A DNA stretch of 64,000 nt from Halomonas dongshanensis (lineage in GTDB: Bacteria; Pseudomonadota; Gammaproteobacteria; Pseudomonadales; Halomonadaceae), in the NCBI RefSeq assembly GCF_024790395.1, contig NZ_JAJISC010000001.1, positions 124,001 through 188,000 of the forward strand. Reading direction: 5' to 3'. A program made the position numbers and the translations under genes. This document shows, in pieces, positions 18,254 through 27,452 of this stretch. The notes beneath the pieces are model-generated. The model searched no databases. It was not told the DNA's origin and was given only the letters and a program-made list of their open reading frames with translations. The stretch's first letter is position 1. Each line of letters opens with the position of its first letter.

Positions 18254-19198
18254 ATGCTATCCCCGACTTCAGATGCAACCTCCATGCCGTTTGATGCCTG
18301 GATTGGCGCCCTCCGACAAACCTGCGGCTACTTCGACTGTACGCTCAAGGATCGCCGAAGCTTTAAAGGCAGCGTATCGACCCGTACCAATGGCGGCATC
18401 GATATCGCCAACATCGTGACGAATGCCGAGAAGGTGACCAGCAGCCGCTCGCAGCGCAGTAACGAAGATCGTTACTGCTTTTTAATCGTGCAGAAGCAAG
18501 GGCGCGCCACCTTAGTGCAAAACGGAACCCCTATTACACTGCGTCCAGGCGAGATGGCACTGATGGACTCCGTCAAAATGTGCGAGATCATCTCCCACGG
18601 CTTGATCGAGCACGACTCGCTCCATCTATCGCGCAGCGAAGTAGTGAGATGCTTTGGTGACACAGCGATTCCGTTCATGAAGATCACGCCAGACTGTGCC
18701 AGCAGTCAGATTCTGCAGTTGGTGGTCAATCGGATGGTGACCGAGCCGCTGGTTTCGGTAGGGAAGGGAGAGGAGGGCGTGGTTAACTCGCTGGCAGCGC
18801 TGCTACCGTCGATTTACCAGCATCAAGCGCAGTCGCCTGCTTTCATGGAGCAGGCCGATGGCACGCTGTTCAACTGCATACAGCAGTTCATCGAGCAGCA
18901 CCTGCACGAGGAGGATATGGGGCCAGAGCGTTTGGCGAGTGCCTTTCATATTTCGGTTCGCCAGCTCTACCGCTTGTTCGAGCAGCATGACGAAACGGTA
19001 TGCCGTTACGTTCAGCGCCGTCGCCTGGCCCGCTGTGCCGAGGAGTTGGCAAGCCCGATGCTGAGCAAGTGCTCGATCACTCAGATCGCCTACAAGTGGG
19101 GGTTTACCGATTCGGCGCATTTCAGCCGATCCTTCAAGCGTGAGTTTGCAAGCTCGCCCCGGATGTATCGTCGCGAACATCTCGCCCTCGCCGTCTAA
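18254..19198 (+). CDS. feaR: AraC family regulator, FeaR-like
   Basis: A 314-aa regulator resembling FeaR, the activator of phenylethylamine and tyramine catabolism. The sensor region (about 15-190) has DAWIGALRQTCGYF near the start, similar to FeaR. The C-terminal AraC domain contains LASAFHISVRQLYRLFE and ITQIAYKWGFTDSAHFSRSFKREF. It is convergent with the FeaB-like aldehyde dehydrogenase, matching the feaR/feaB pairing of E. coli. An AT-rich operator-like site overlaps its upstream region. Confidence 0.75.
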   Translation: MLSPTSDATSMPFDAWIGALRQTCGYFDCTLKDRRSFKGSVSTRTNGGIDIANIVTNAEKVTSSRSQRSNEDRYCFLIVQKQGRATLVQNGTPITLRPGEMALMDSVKMCEIISHGLIEHDSLHLSRSEVVRCFGDTAIPFMKITPDCASSQILQLVVNRMVTEPLVSVGKGEEGVVNSLAALLPSIYQHQAQSPAFMEQADGTLFNCIQQFIEQHLHEEDMGPERLASAFHISVRQLYRLFEQHDETVCRYVQRRRLARCAEELASPMLSKCSITQIAYKWGFTDSAHFSRSFKREFASSPRMYRREHLALAV

Positions 19199-19280
19199 CG
19201 GCCCAGACCATCAGTAGTAGAAAGACAAGCAAGAAAAGAAGGAAACTGATTGTCGGCAAAGAGAAAGGCCACCAACTAGA

Positions 19281-19306
19281 AAAGGCCACCCCGCAGGGAG
19301 TGACCT
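19281..19306 (-). terminator. Terminator of the feaB-like gene
   Basis: AAGGTCACTCCC ... GGGGTGGCCTT followed by TTTT on the minus strand, in the convergent gap after the feaR-like gene. The stem has one bulge and one G-T pair. Confidence 0.6.
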
Positions 19307-19336
19307 TCAAGCGCCGTTTCCGGCTCGGGACTCGTG

Positions 19337-20815
19337 CTAGTAGGCGATACACACCGACTTGAGCTCGGTGTAGGCGTTGACCGCCTCCGGGCCGAACTCT
19401 TTGCCGATGCCGGACATCTTGAACCCGCCGAACGGCATGGCCGGGTCGAGCGTTACGTGGGTATTGACCCACACGGTGCCCGCTTCGATACGCGGCGTCA
19501 GCGCCATGGCCTTGGACAGGTCGTTGGTCCATAGGCTCGCCGCCAGCCCCAGGTCGCTATCATTGACCATGCGCAGCGCTTGCTCTTCGTCATCGAAGGG
19601 AATCACGGTCAGTACAGGGCCGAAGACCTCTTCGCGCGCGATCTCCATATCGTGACTGGCGCCGCTGATGATGGCTGGCGACACGTAGAAGCCTTCTGTA
19701 GGCACGTCATTACCTACATGGATCTTTGCACCCTGCTCGCGGGCCCGGTCGAGATAGCCGCGCACGCTCTCCTGCTGACGCCTGGAGACCAGCGGGTTGA
19801 CCTGCGCCTCTGGGTCCATGCCGGGACCCGCTTGCATGGTATCGATGGCGCTTGCCAACTGCTCGCAGAAAGCGTCGTGAATGCTGCGATGCACGTAAAA
19901 GCGCGAGGCGGCCGCGCAAACCTGACCCTGGTTGAACAGCCCCCCCATCAGCGCGCCGTTGACGGCTTTTTCGACGTCGGCATCTTCAAGCACCAGCATC
20001 GGGTTCTTGCCGCCCAGCTCCAGCGAGAAGTGCGCCATGTGCTCGACCGCGGCGTGGCCCACCTGCTTGCCGACCGCAGTGCTGCCGGTGAAGGTCACTT
20101 TGCTGACATCGGGATGTTCGGCCAAACGAGTACCGACCACTGAACCCGAGCCCAGCACCACGTTGAACACGCCTTTCGGCACGCCGGCTTCGATCGCAAG
20201 CTCGGCCAAACGCAGTACCGTCAGCGGCGTTTCCGAGGCGGGCTTCAATACCACCGTGCAGCCCGCCGCCAGGGCCGGAATGACCTTCCAGAGCGCGATC
20301 ATCATGGGGAAGTTCCACGGCACGATGGCCCCCACCACGCCGACCGGCTGGCGTAGGGTGTAGGCGTTGAACTTAGCGCCTTCCGGCATGCCGATGGAAA
20401 CGTTGCGGGTGCTGCCTTCAAGCTTGGTGGTCCAGCCGGCCATATAGCGGATGAAATCGATCGAAAACCCCACGTCCACGCCGCGCGAAAGATTGATCGA
20501 CTTGCCCTGGTTGAGTGTCTCTAACTGGGCGAGATCCTCACCGTTTGCTTCTACAAGATCGGCAAAGCGCAGCAAAATGCGCTCGCGCGCCGCCGGCGTC
20601 ATACCGCTCCAACGGCCATCGTCGAAGCTTTGTTTGGTCAGCGCGATGGCCTGGTCGGCCAGCTCGCGGTCGCCGGCGGCGAGCGTGACCAGCGGCTGTC
20701 CGTTCGACGGGTCGAGCACGTCAAACGGGGTGCCCTCGGCGACGAAGGCGCCGTCGATGAACGAGCCCGTTGCGCGCTCGAAAAATGCCTGTACGGTTTG
20801 TGAATGCTGGCTCAT
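19337..20815 (-). CDS. feaB: Aldehyde dehydrogenase, FeaB-like (phenylacetaldehyde type)
   Basis: A 492-aa NAD-dependent aldehyde dehydrogenase. The start is the ATG at 20815, behind AGGAG. Landmarks are the fold motif VPWNFPMMIALWK, catalytic Glu in ELGGKNPM, catalytic Cys in NQGQVCAAASR, and EVFGPVL. The product is closest in character to FeaB/StyD enzymes that oxidise phenylacetaldehyde or 4-hydroxyphenylacetaldehyde to the arylacetate. The convergent FeaR-like gene supports this. It is followed by its own terminator and preceded by a porin gene on the same strand. Confidence 0.78.
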   Translation of the reverse strand: MSQHSQTVQAFFERATGSFIDGAFVAEGTPFDVLDPSNGQPLVTLAAGDRELADQAIALTKQSFDDGRWSGMTPAARERILLRFADLVEANGEDLAQLETLNQGKSINLSRGVDVGFSIDFIRYMAGWTTKLEGSTRNVSIGMPEGAKFNAYTLRQPVGVVGAIVPWNFPMMIALWKVIPALAAGCTVVLKPASETPLTVLRLAELAIEAGVPKGVFNVVLGSGSVVGTRLAEHPDVSKVTFTGSTAVGKQVGHAAVEHMAHFSLELGGKNPMLVLEDADVEKAVNGALMGGLFNQGQVCAAASRFYVHRSIHDAFCEQLASAIDTMQAGPGMDPEAQVNPLVSRRQQESVRGYLDRAREQGAKIHVGNDVPTEGFYVSPAIISGASHDMEIAREEVFGPVLTVIPFDDEEQALRMVNDSDLGLAASLWTNDLSKAMALTPRIEAGTVWVNTHVTLDPAMPFGGFKMSGIGKEFGPEAVNAYTELKSVCIAY

Positions 20816-20956
20816 GAACGATCTCCTGCGTGTGCTGGGTGTCGAACGACCCAAGGCCGTTCGACATGAAAAGGCGTGCTTGTGGCTCAGGCTAAAGTGC
20901 TATTTTGCCAATGGCTTGTCCGTTCTTGCCCTTGGCATGACGCTCTCTGCCGAGCT

Positions 20957-22300
20957 CTAGAAATTGAATCCGACCAGCAGCTGAGTGTAGTAGTTGGGGT
21001 CGCTGTCACCGAGCTGCGTTCCTCCTTCGGCAATCGAGGCATCCGGATCGTAACGGCCTACCAGCGGCATGACCCACCAGCGGTCGTTGATCGCCCAGGT
21101 GGCGTAAAGGTCTATCTCGTTACCGTCGAGATTCGGCCCTCGCGTGGTATCGAGCGTATCGAAGCGGTACATGAGCAGGCCAATACTGAGCTGCTCGGTG
21201 GGCTCTAGCGCCAGGTTTAACTGGTGAATGCGCGCGTTGGTGGCGAAGGGGCCTGCGTAGTTAGCCGCCACTTCGCCCTGAAACCAGGTGCCGAGCGCTC
21301 GGCCGTTGCCGTAGAACAGCGGGTCGTAGCCATCGGAGAAGCGGCTGAAGCGGTAGCTGGCGTAGGGCGTGCCGGGAAGCTGATCGAAGGTCCAGCCCGC
21401 TTCGAGATACCAGGCGTTTTCGCTATCGTCGTTGCTCTTCTCCTGGAAGGCGTACTGGCCGGAGAGAAACAGGTTCTCCACGCCCGCGTTACCATTACCG
21501 TAAATCGTGTAAACCCGCGTCCCGTCGCGGTCGGGGTAGAGGAAGGCGTAGTCGTCGTCGGTATCGAGCACCTTGAGGTAGGTCGCCCCAAGGGTTGCCT
21601 CGTCGGCCACGTGCTCGATGGTGCCCACCGCCATTTCGGGTTTGGCCTGCGCACGGTTGTCCGACTCAAGCCACATCAGCTCGCCGCGCCAGCCCGCTTC
21701 GCCACCAAGGCGCACCACGGCGGTCTTGTCGAAGGATTGCCGCGCCGCCAGATAGTAGCCGCCGCCGCGGTTGAGCTCCCCGCCCAGCACGCCTTCGCCG
21801 AAGTTGAGTGAGTCACCGGAGATCAGAAAACCGTCCCCGATCTGGATGTATTGACGGCCCACGGAGATATCGAGGCCATCACTGCCGAGTGATGGAATCA
21901 GGTTGCCGGATCGCCAGCCGACGGCCAGATCCTCGAGGCGGGTGCGTCGCTCGTCGCCGGTGGTGAACCCGCCAGCGTCGCCCTGGCCCCAGGTAGCGCT
22001 TGAGGTCCAGGCAACGTTGGCATAGAGCGAACCAGCCGACGGTGAAGGCGTATGAGTGACATCGAGCCCGTACTTGAGAAAGCCTTCCTGCCAGTCCCGG
22101 CCGCCGGGTTCGGCGGTTTCCGACTGGGCGTAGCCTTTCTGGCTATGAAATGCCCCGGCAACGCCAGTGACGTTGAGGTTGATCGTGGTCTGATCGGTGC
22201 CGTGAAGTTCGAGTGCCGAGGCACTTCCGCACATGGCAATCGTCATGGCCGAACCAAGAGCGAGTGCTGGAAGTTTGGAAGAGTCGCGTGGAATCGTCAT
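20957..22300 (-). CDS. Outer-membrane beta-barrel porin (alginate-export-like)
   Basis: A 447-aa precursor with a signal peptide (about 1-29, cleavage after SASA) and then a protein rich in alternating aromatic/polar strands, ending in the terminal Phe typical of Bam-assembled barrels (VGFNF). Repeated aspartate-rich turns occur. The order of strands and the DISVGRQYIQIGDGFLISGDS block resemble alginate-export/OprD-like channels. It probably takes up the aromatic substrate or another acid, since it lies between GMC oxidoreductase and FeaB-like genes on the same strand. Confidence 0.75.
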   Translation of the reverse strand: MTIPRDSSKLPALALGSAMTIAMCGSASALELHGTDQTTINLNVTGVAGAFHSQKGYAQSETAEPGGRDWQEGFLKYGLDVTHTPSPSAGSLYANVAWTSSATWGQGDAGGFTTGDERRTRLEDLAVGWRSGNLIPSLGSDGLDISVGRQYIQIGDGFLISGDSLNFGEGVLGGELNRGGGYYLAARQSFDKTAVVRLGGEAGWRGELMWLESDNRAQAKPEMAVGTIEHVADEATLGATYLKVLDTDDDYAFLYPDRDGTRVYTIYGNGNAGVENLFLSGQYAFQEKSNDDSENAWYLEAGWTFDQLPGTPYASYRFSRFSDGYDPLFYGNGRALGTWFQGEVAANYAGPFATNARIHQLNLALEPTEQLSIGLLMYRFDTLDTTRGPNLDGNEIDLYATWAINDRWWVMPLVGRYDPDASIAEGGTQLGDSDPNYYTQLLVGFNF

Positions 22301-22541
22301 GGTGAAATGCTTCCCGTAATGGCATTACTTTTGTTGTGCAGCTTTTTTATCCAGGCATATCGCGCCTTCTTGAGGCGGAGCCTTCACCTGACAGGCTAGC
22401 GAGCAGCCGTGAGCGGTTCTTGTCTACGGCTGACGAAAACCGGCCTTGCACTGCCTCGCATCGCGTTTTGAAAAGATGAAGCCATCACTGCATCCCGGAA
22501 ATATCCACTGAGGAAAAGCAGTCAGGCGTCATTGACTGGTA

Positions 22542-24158
22542 TCAGGAAGTACGATGGGTTCTGTCGTTTTTGGCACTTCCCAGAACGAACTCGGCGCAGC
22601 GCTCGGCGATCATGATGACCGGCGCGTTGGTGTTGCCCGATATCAAAGTAGGCATGACCGACGCGTCAGCCACGCGCACGCCCTTGACGCCGTTCACCTC
22701 GAGCTGCGGCGAGACGACGGCTTGGGCATCCGAGCCCATGCGGCAGGTGCCCGCAGGGTGATACACCGTCTTGGCGTAGGTTCGAACGTGGGCCTCGAGC
22801 GCTTCATCGGAAACCTCCTCCTCGGCGGAGGGCAAAAGCTCGTGGTCGATCAGCTCGGCAAGAGCCGGGGCACGCAGTATCTCTCGCGCCAGACGAACTC
22901 CACGCACCATGGCATCGACATCCTCCTGGACGGAGAGCGCCCCGCTATCGAACAGCATCCTGTCTTCGGCAACGGCGCTGCGAAGCCGCACGGACCCACG
23001 CGAACGAGGCCGTAAAAAGCATGGGCTCAACGTGATACCGTGGCCTTTTAGCGGCTCGCGATCCACATCGCCCATCAACGTGGGCACGACATGGAACTGG
23101 ATATCCGGACGGCCCTCGCCAGCGGTATCCACAAAGCAGCCCGACTCCACCACGTTGGAGCTCAAAAGCCCAGTGCGGAAAAGCGTCCATTGAATGCCGT
23201 TTTTGAGTGCTTTCAGCCCCTTGTCCTGCCCAAACAGGCTGATAGGGGCTTTTGTGCGTCCATACACGCTTACCTCGAGATGATCCTGAAAGTTTTCGCC
23301 TACCTGAGCGCTCACGGCGATCTGCTCGATGCCATGCTTGCTTAGCTCGCTCTGAGGGCCAATGCCGGAAAGCATCAGAATCTTGGGCGTGGCCAGCGCT
23401 CCGGCGCACAGGATGACCTCTTGGCTGACGTTGACGCGCTCCATGGCGCCTTTACTGTTGCGGTATTCGACGCCGGTCACCCGCTTGTCGTCGTCGAACA
23501 GTAGCTTATGTACGTAGCAGCCAGTCTTGATCTCGAGATTGGGGCTATCCTTGACCGCTGCCAGATAAGTCGTGGCGGTACTGCCACGCTGGCCGTCGAA
23601 GGTGGTGGTGTGATAGAAGCCGACGCCGGTTTGATCCCGGCCGTTGAAATCGTCGTTGTAAACCAGTCCGCGCTGCTGTGCCGCCTTGACGAAGGCGAGA
23701 CTGAGCGGATGGCGGTGGCGCGTATCGCTAACGCGTAAAGGCCCTGCGTTGCCGTGGTAATCGCCGCCCAGGCGCATATGGTTTTCGGCACGACGAAAGA
23801 TCGGCAGGACATCCCGCCATCCCCATCCGGTGCACCCTTGCGCTTCCCAGTCATCGTAATCCCTGGCCTGACCGCGAATGTAGATCATCGCATTGACCGA
23901 GCTTCCTCCTCCGAGCGTGCGCCCTTGCGGTACGTAAGAGATACGCCCGTTCACTCCAGGCTGGGGATCGCTTTCATAGATCACCGTGCGCTTGCTGCCC
24001 AGTACCTTGACGAAGGTTGCAGGCATGTGGACGAACAGAGAGTCATCCGGCGGCCCGTCTTCGAGCAGCAGTACTTTCTTGCCCGCCTGGGTTAGCCGGT
24101 GCGCCATTACACAGCCTGAAGAGCCGCCACCCACAACAATGTAGTCAGGTTGAGTCAT
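22542..24158 (-). CDS. GMC family flavoprotein alcohol dehydrogenase (BetA/AlkJ-like)
   Basis: A 538-aa GMC oxidoreductase. The FAD motif YIVVGGGSSGCVMAHRL is at the N-terminus, GMC signature 1 is GRTLGGGSSVNAMIYIRG (about 78-95), and the active site His lies in VYHPAGTCRMG (about 466) with Asn in SGNTNAPVIMIAE near the end. It oxidises an alcohol to an aldehyde, feeding electrons to the membrane quinone pool or O2. With the aldehyde dehydrogenase two genes on, it could process an aryl alcohol such as phenylethanol or tyrosol (inference). It is divergent from an AraC regulator. Confidence 0.85.
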   Translation of the reverse strand: MTQPDYIVVGGGSSGCVMAHRLTQAGKKVLLLEDGPPDDSLFVHMPATFVKVLGSKRTVIYESDPQPGVNGRISYVPQGRTLGGGSSVNAMIYIRGQARDYDDWEAQGCTGWGWRDVLPIFRRAENHMRLGGDYHGNAGPLRVSDTRHRHPLSLAFVKAAQQRGLVYNDDFNGRDQTGVGFYHTTTFDGQRGSTATTYLAAVKDSPNLEIKTGCYVHKLLFDDDKRVTGVEYRNSKGAMERVNVSQEVILCAGALATPKILMLSGIGPQSELSKHGIEQIAVSAQVGENFQDHLEVSVYGRTKAPISLFGQDKGLKALKNGIQWTLFRTGLLSSNVVESGCFVDTAGEGRPDIQFHVVPTLMGDVDREPLKGHGITLSPCFLRPRSRGSVRLRSAVAEDRMLFDSGALSVQEDVDAMVRGVRLAREILRAPALAELIDHELLPSAEEEVSDEALEAHVRTYAKTVYHPAGTCRMGSDAQAVVSPQLEVNGVKGVRVADASVMPTLISGNTNAPVIMIAERCAEFVLGSAKNDRTHRTS

Positions 24159-24333
24159 TTTACTCTATCCATTTGTTTATGATAGATAATTTATATAAAT
24201 CAATGCACTGGGAGTTACGTTACCGACCCCAGCGAAGAACTGCTTGATTCAACGTGCCAGATGCTTGACTCAACCATTCACTTGCGACTATTGGCGTATA
24301 CCCTTGTCAGAGGGCGAAAAAACGCGCACTACG

Positions 24334-24358
24334 GCTAATTGTTAATATGTTATCAATA
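24334..24358 (+). promoter_or_regulatory. Operator-like AT-rich site C
   Basis: GCTAATTGTTAATATGTTAT then CAATA lies 63 bases upstream of the AraC start at 24421 in the divergent gap with the GMC gene. It matches the island consensus GCTAAT-TCATTAATATnTTAACAATA in most positions. Confidence 0.4.
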
Positions 24359-24420
24359 GGCCGGGCGGTATCTTCCCTGGTTACTACCAGCGACGATACC
24401 TGGGCGGGTTAGGAGGCCTT

Positions 24421-25413
24421 TTGAAGAAAGCCGTAGCCCCAGAGGGCAGTTGGCTGTCAACGAGTCAACTTCCCCTTGCTGAACGCCATCAATTCTGGCG
24501 TGACTGCGTCAACGAATGCCTCATTGATGTCGACTTTCCCGGCGATGCCGACCATCCCATCGAGGCGTCGCTACGTCACACCGACCTGGAACGGGTGCGC
24601 TTGAATCAGATACGCGCCCAACGCCACTGCGTACAGCGAAGCCAAGCCAACATCGCGAAAGACAGTCGCCATTCGGTCTTTCTATGTTTCATGCTTTCGG
24701 GCTACGGCTTCTCCTATCAGGGCACTCGCTGTGTCCAGCACGCGCCGGGGGACATCGTTATTTACGACACCCGCATGCCTTACGGCCATGGATTCGCTGG
24801 CGATATGGAAATGCTGATCGTCGATTTATCTGTTGAGTTGGCGCACCATCATCTGGGTGCCTGGCCGCGCAAAGAACTGCTTTATCTGGGCCGCGATACG
24901 CATATGGCGGCTGACTGCAAGCGACTGTTCGGCTCCCTTGAACCGCTACTGCAGGTTACCTATAGCCAACGTGCCCGCCTTGAATGCGCGTTGGCGCTAC
25001 TCAAGCAGCTAGGTACGTTGGCTGGGCGCCTGTACGCCAGCGACAACCAGCCGGTGCTGTGGGGGCAGGTCGAACGCTATGTGCTACAACATCTTCATGA
25101 TGAACTGACTGCCGACGACTTGGCCCGAATGCTTAATATTTCGAGACGAACGCTTTATCGCCTTTTTGCTGCCCAGGGGGTGAGCGTACAAAATTACATC
25201 TGGCAACAGCGTCTGGCTCGATGCCGAAAAACGCTGCATAGCCCTCATCAGGTCAATCGCAGTATTAGCGAGATTGCCTTCGAGTGCGGGTTCAACGATG
25301 CGGCGCACTTCAGCCGACGCTATAAAGCATATTACGGCGAAACCCCTCAGCAAACTCGCAGCGCGCTTCAGAACAAGGCTGGCTACCCACCACTTGAGCC
25401 ACCCCTGCGCTGA
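24421..25413 (+). CDS. AraC family regulator with TTG start
   Basis: A 330-aa AraC-type protein. The start is TTG, chosen because AGGAGG sits 5 bases upstream and no nearer ATG fits. The N-terminal region (WLSTSQLPLAERHQFWRDCVNE) is of the AraC_binding_2/FeaR-NitR type. The C-terminal domain has LARMLNISRRTLYRLFAAQG and ISEIAFECGFNDAAHFSRRYKAYYG. It is divergent from the GMC oxidoreductase and convergent with the TRAP operon; probably it regulates one of them. Confidence 0.85.
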   Translation: MKKAVAPEGSWLSTSQLPLAERHQFWRDCVNECLIDVDFPGDADHPIEASLRHTDLERVRLNQIRAQRHCVQRSQANIAKDSRHSVFLCFMLSGYGFSYQGTRCVQHAPGDIVIYDTRMPYGHGFAGDMEMLIVDLSVELAHHHLGAWPRKELLYLGRDTHMAADCKRLFGSLEPLLQVTYSQRARLECALALLKQLGTLAGRLYASDNQPVLWGQVERYVLQHLHDELTADDLARMLNISRRTLYRLFAAQGVSVQNYIWQQRLARCRKTLHSPHQVNRSISEIAFECGFNDAAHFSRRYKAYYGETPQQTRSALQNKAGYPPLEPPLR

Positions 25414-25495
25414 GGACTCAAAATACCCCGTGCTCGCCCTCGCTAGGGTACCCGTCACCTACGACGATTGCGGTGAAGGAAAAAGCGGAAGACAG

Positions 25496-25521
25496 ACAAA
25501 AAAGCCGACCCGGAGGTCGGC
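25496..25521 (-). terminator. Terminator of the TRAP operon
   Basis: GCCGACC/GGTCGGC (25504-25510 with 25515-25521) with a 4-base loop, followed on the minus strand by TTTTTT. Confidence 0.8.
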
Positions 25522-25571
25522 AACGAGAGATGCTCTGTATTAAGACGTGCTCTGTATCTTTAAAAGTGGTG

Positions 25572-26888
25572 CTAGAGCCAGACCAGTGAGAGCGCTGGTA
25601 TGAACACCACGATAGCAATGCGCACCATGTCCGCCCCCAGAAACGGTATGATGCCGCGACTGACGGTGCCTAAGGTGGTGCCTCGGCTGTATTTCTGCAC
25701 GATGAACAGGTTCATTCCCATCGGTGGCGTAATCAGCCCGATTTCGACCACCATGAGCGCGACGATACCGAACCAGATGGACTTTTCCGCCCCGGTCAGG
25801 CCGAATAGCTCGAGCCCCATGATCACCGGGTAGAAAATGGGAATGGTGAGCAGGATCATCGACAGCGAGTCCATGACGCAGCCCAGCAGCAGGTACAGCA
25901 CCAGAATCAGCGCCAGTACGGCAAGCGGCGCAAAGCCGCTGTTTATTACCCACTCCGCCAGCGTCGAGGGGAGCTGGCCCAGGGCCAGACCACTGTTGAG
26001 AAGATCGGCGCCAATGACCACCAGATAGATCATGGCCGTGGCCTCGGCGGTACCGATCACACTTTTATAGAACCCGGATAGGCGCATCCCGCCACGCACG
26101 ACCGCGTAGATGCCGCAGGCCGCCGCGCCAATGGACGCCGCCTCGGTGAGGTTGGCCCAGCCGCCGTAAAGCCCGACGATGACCACGATGAATATCACCA
26201 GTATCGGTGCGATATCGCGCAGACTCTTGAACCGTTCTCTCCAAGAGTGACGCGGTGCCCGCTCGACGTCGCGCATGGTGCGCATGGCCATGAGGCGAAT
26301 GACCACCATATAGCCGATCATCGCCAGCACGCCTGGCAGTATTGCCGCCATGAACAGCGCCGCGATCGACTCCTGGGTCAGCACCGCGTAGACGATCAGC
26401 GGTACCGACGGCGGAATCAGTATGCCTAGCGTGCCCGCCGCCGCCACGGTGCCGGTCGCAAGCTCCTTGCCGTAGTGGTAGCGTTCGAGCTCCGGTAGTG
26501 CCACTTGGCTCATGGTAGTCGCCGTGGCTAACGACGACCCGCAGATAGCGCCGAATCCTGCGCAGGCGCCTGCCGCTGACATTGCAAGCCCTCCCCGCCA
26601 ATGTCCGATCCAACTGGCACAGGCGCGAAACAGCGACGCCGAAAGCCCGCCGTGGATGGCGAACTGCCCCATCAGCACGAAAATTGGAATGACCGCCAAG
26701 TCGTAGCTTGAAAAGCGCGCGTAGGTGAGATTATTGAGCGTGAACAGCAGTGAGCCGAGCTCGCCATCATACACCAGCCAGTAGCAGATCGCTCCGGCCA
26801 GTAGCATCGCCACTCCCACGTGCAGGCGAATCCCCAGCATTACCAGCAGTATGCCAAGGGAGATGGCGCCTATCTCGATGCCTCCCAT
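25572..26888 (-). CDS. dctM: TRAP transporter large permease (DctM-type)
   Basis: A 438-aa polytopic membrane protein with about 12 hydrophobic segments, the catalytic permease of a tripartite ATP-independent periplasmic transporter. Landmarks are AGACAGFGAICGSSLATATTM and AAAGTLGILIPPSVPLIVYAVLTQ. It uses the Na+ or H+ gradient to import a carboxylate. It abuts dctQ without a spacer. Its place between the arylacetate enzymes suggests an aromatic acid or keto acid as substrate. Confidence 0.92.
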   Translation of the reverse strand: MGGIEIGAISLGILLVMLGIRLHVGVAMLLAGAICYWLVYDGELGSLLFTLNNLTYARFSSYDLAVIPIFVLMGQFAIHGGLSASLFRACASWIGHWRGGLAMSAAGACAGFGAICGSSLATATTMSQVALPELERYHYGKELATGTVAAAGTLGILIPPSVPLIVYAVLTQESIAALFMAAILPGVLAMIGYMVVIRLMAMRTMRDVERAPRHSWRERFKSLRDIAPILVIFIVVIVGLYGGWANLTEAASIGAAACGIYAVVRGGMRLSGFYKSVIGTAEATAMIYLVVIGADLLNSGLALGQLPSTLAEWVINSGFAPLAVLALILVLYLLLGCVMDSLSMILLTIPIFYPVIMGLELFGLTGAEKSIWFGIVALMVVEIGLITPPMGMNLFIVQKYSRGTTLGTVSRGIIPFLGADMVRIAIVVFIPALSLVWL

Positions 26889-27389
26889 TCAAATACCCTC
26901 CCCGGCGGTGTCATCGTCGCTGGCGTAATACAGGCTGCGAACGCCCATGTAGAGTGCGCAAACGCCCAGCATGGCAAGCCCCGGTAGCATGGCGGCCTGG
27001 GGAATCCACTGGGGAACGCCCAGTTGAGTGCTCTGGGCGTTGTAGGCCAGGCTATCCAATGCCAGCAGCGCCGTGCGCCAGACCAGCAAGGCGCTGACCA
27101 GCGCCAGCGTCCAGTGAGCGAGCGCCAGAAGCGCCCGATTCAGTCCCTCGGGAAACATCGTTCCCACGATATCGACACGGATATGGCGATCGTTGATTTC
27201 ACAAAGCGGCAGAAAGCAGGCCACGGCAACGGCGATCATCATCTGCAAAAGCTCGATGTCCCCTGAAAGTGGCGCTGACCAGAGCCGCCGGCCCAACATC
27301 GAGATCAGCGAGATACCAATCGCGCAGACCAGCAGAAGCCCACCGAGTAGCGCCAGGGCAATGGCGGACCTTTTCAGCACTATCCTCAT
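26889..27389 (-). CDS. dctQ: TRAP transporter small permease (DctQ-type)
   Basis: A 166-aa protein with four hydrophobic segments (about 8-30, 48-66, 86-108 and 132-152) and the DctQ-type motif CEINDRHIRVDIV near 65. It forms a complex with the large permease. Its stop codon touches the next gene start, and 63 bases separate it from dctP. Confidence 0.9.
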   Translation of the reverse strand: MRIVLKRSAIALALLGGLLLVCAIGISLISMLGRRLWSAPLSGDIELLQMMIAVAVACFLPLCEINDRHIRVDIVGTMFPEGLNRALLALAHWTLALVSALLVWRTALLALDSLAYNAQSTQLGVPQWIPQAAMLPGLAMLGVCALYMGVRSLYYASDDDTAGEGI

Positions 27390-27452
27390 GGCGGTGCTCC
27401 TTGAAACCTGTGTCGTAAGTCGTTCAGATGATCGATCTACTGATGTGTCGCC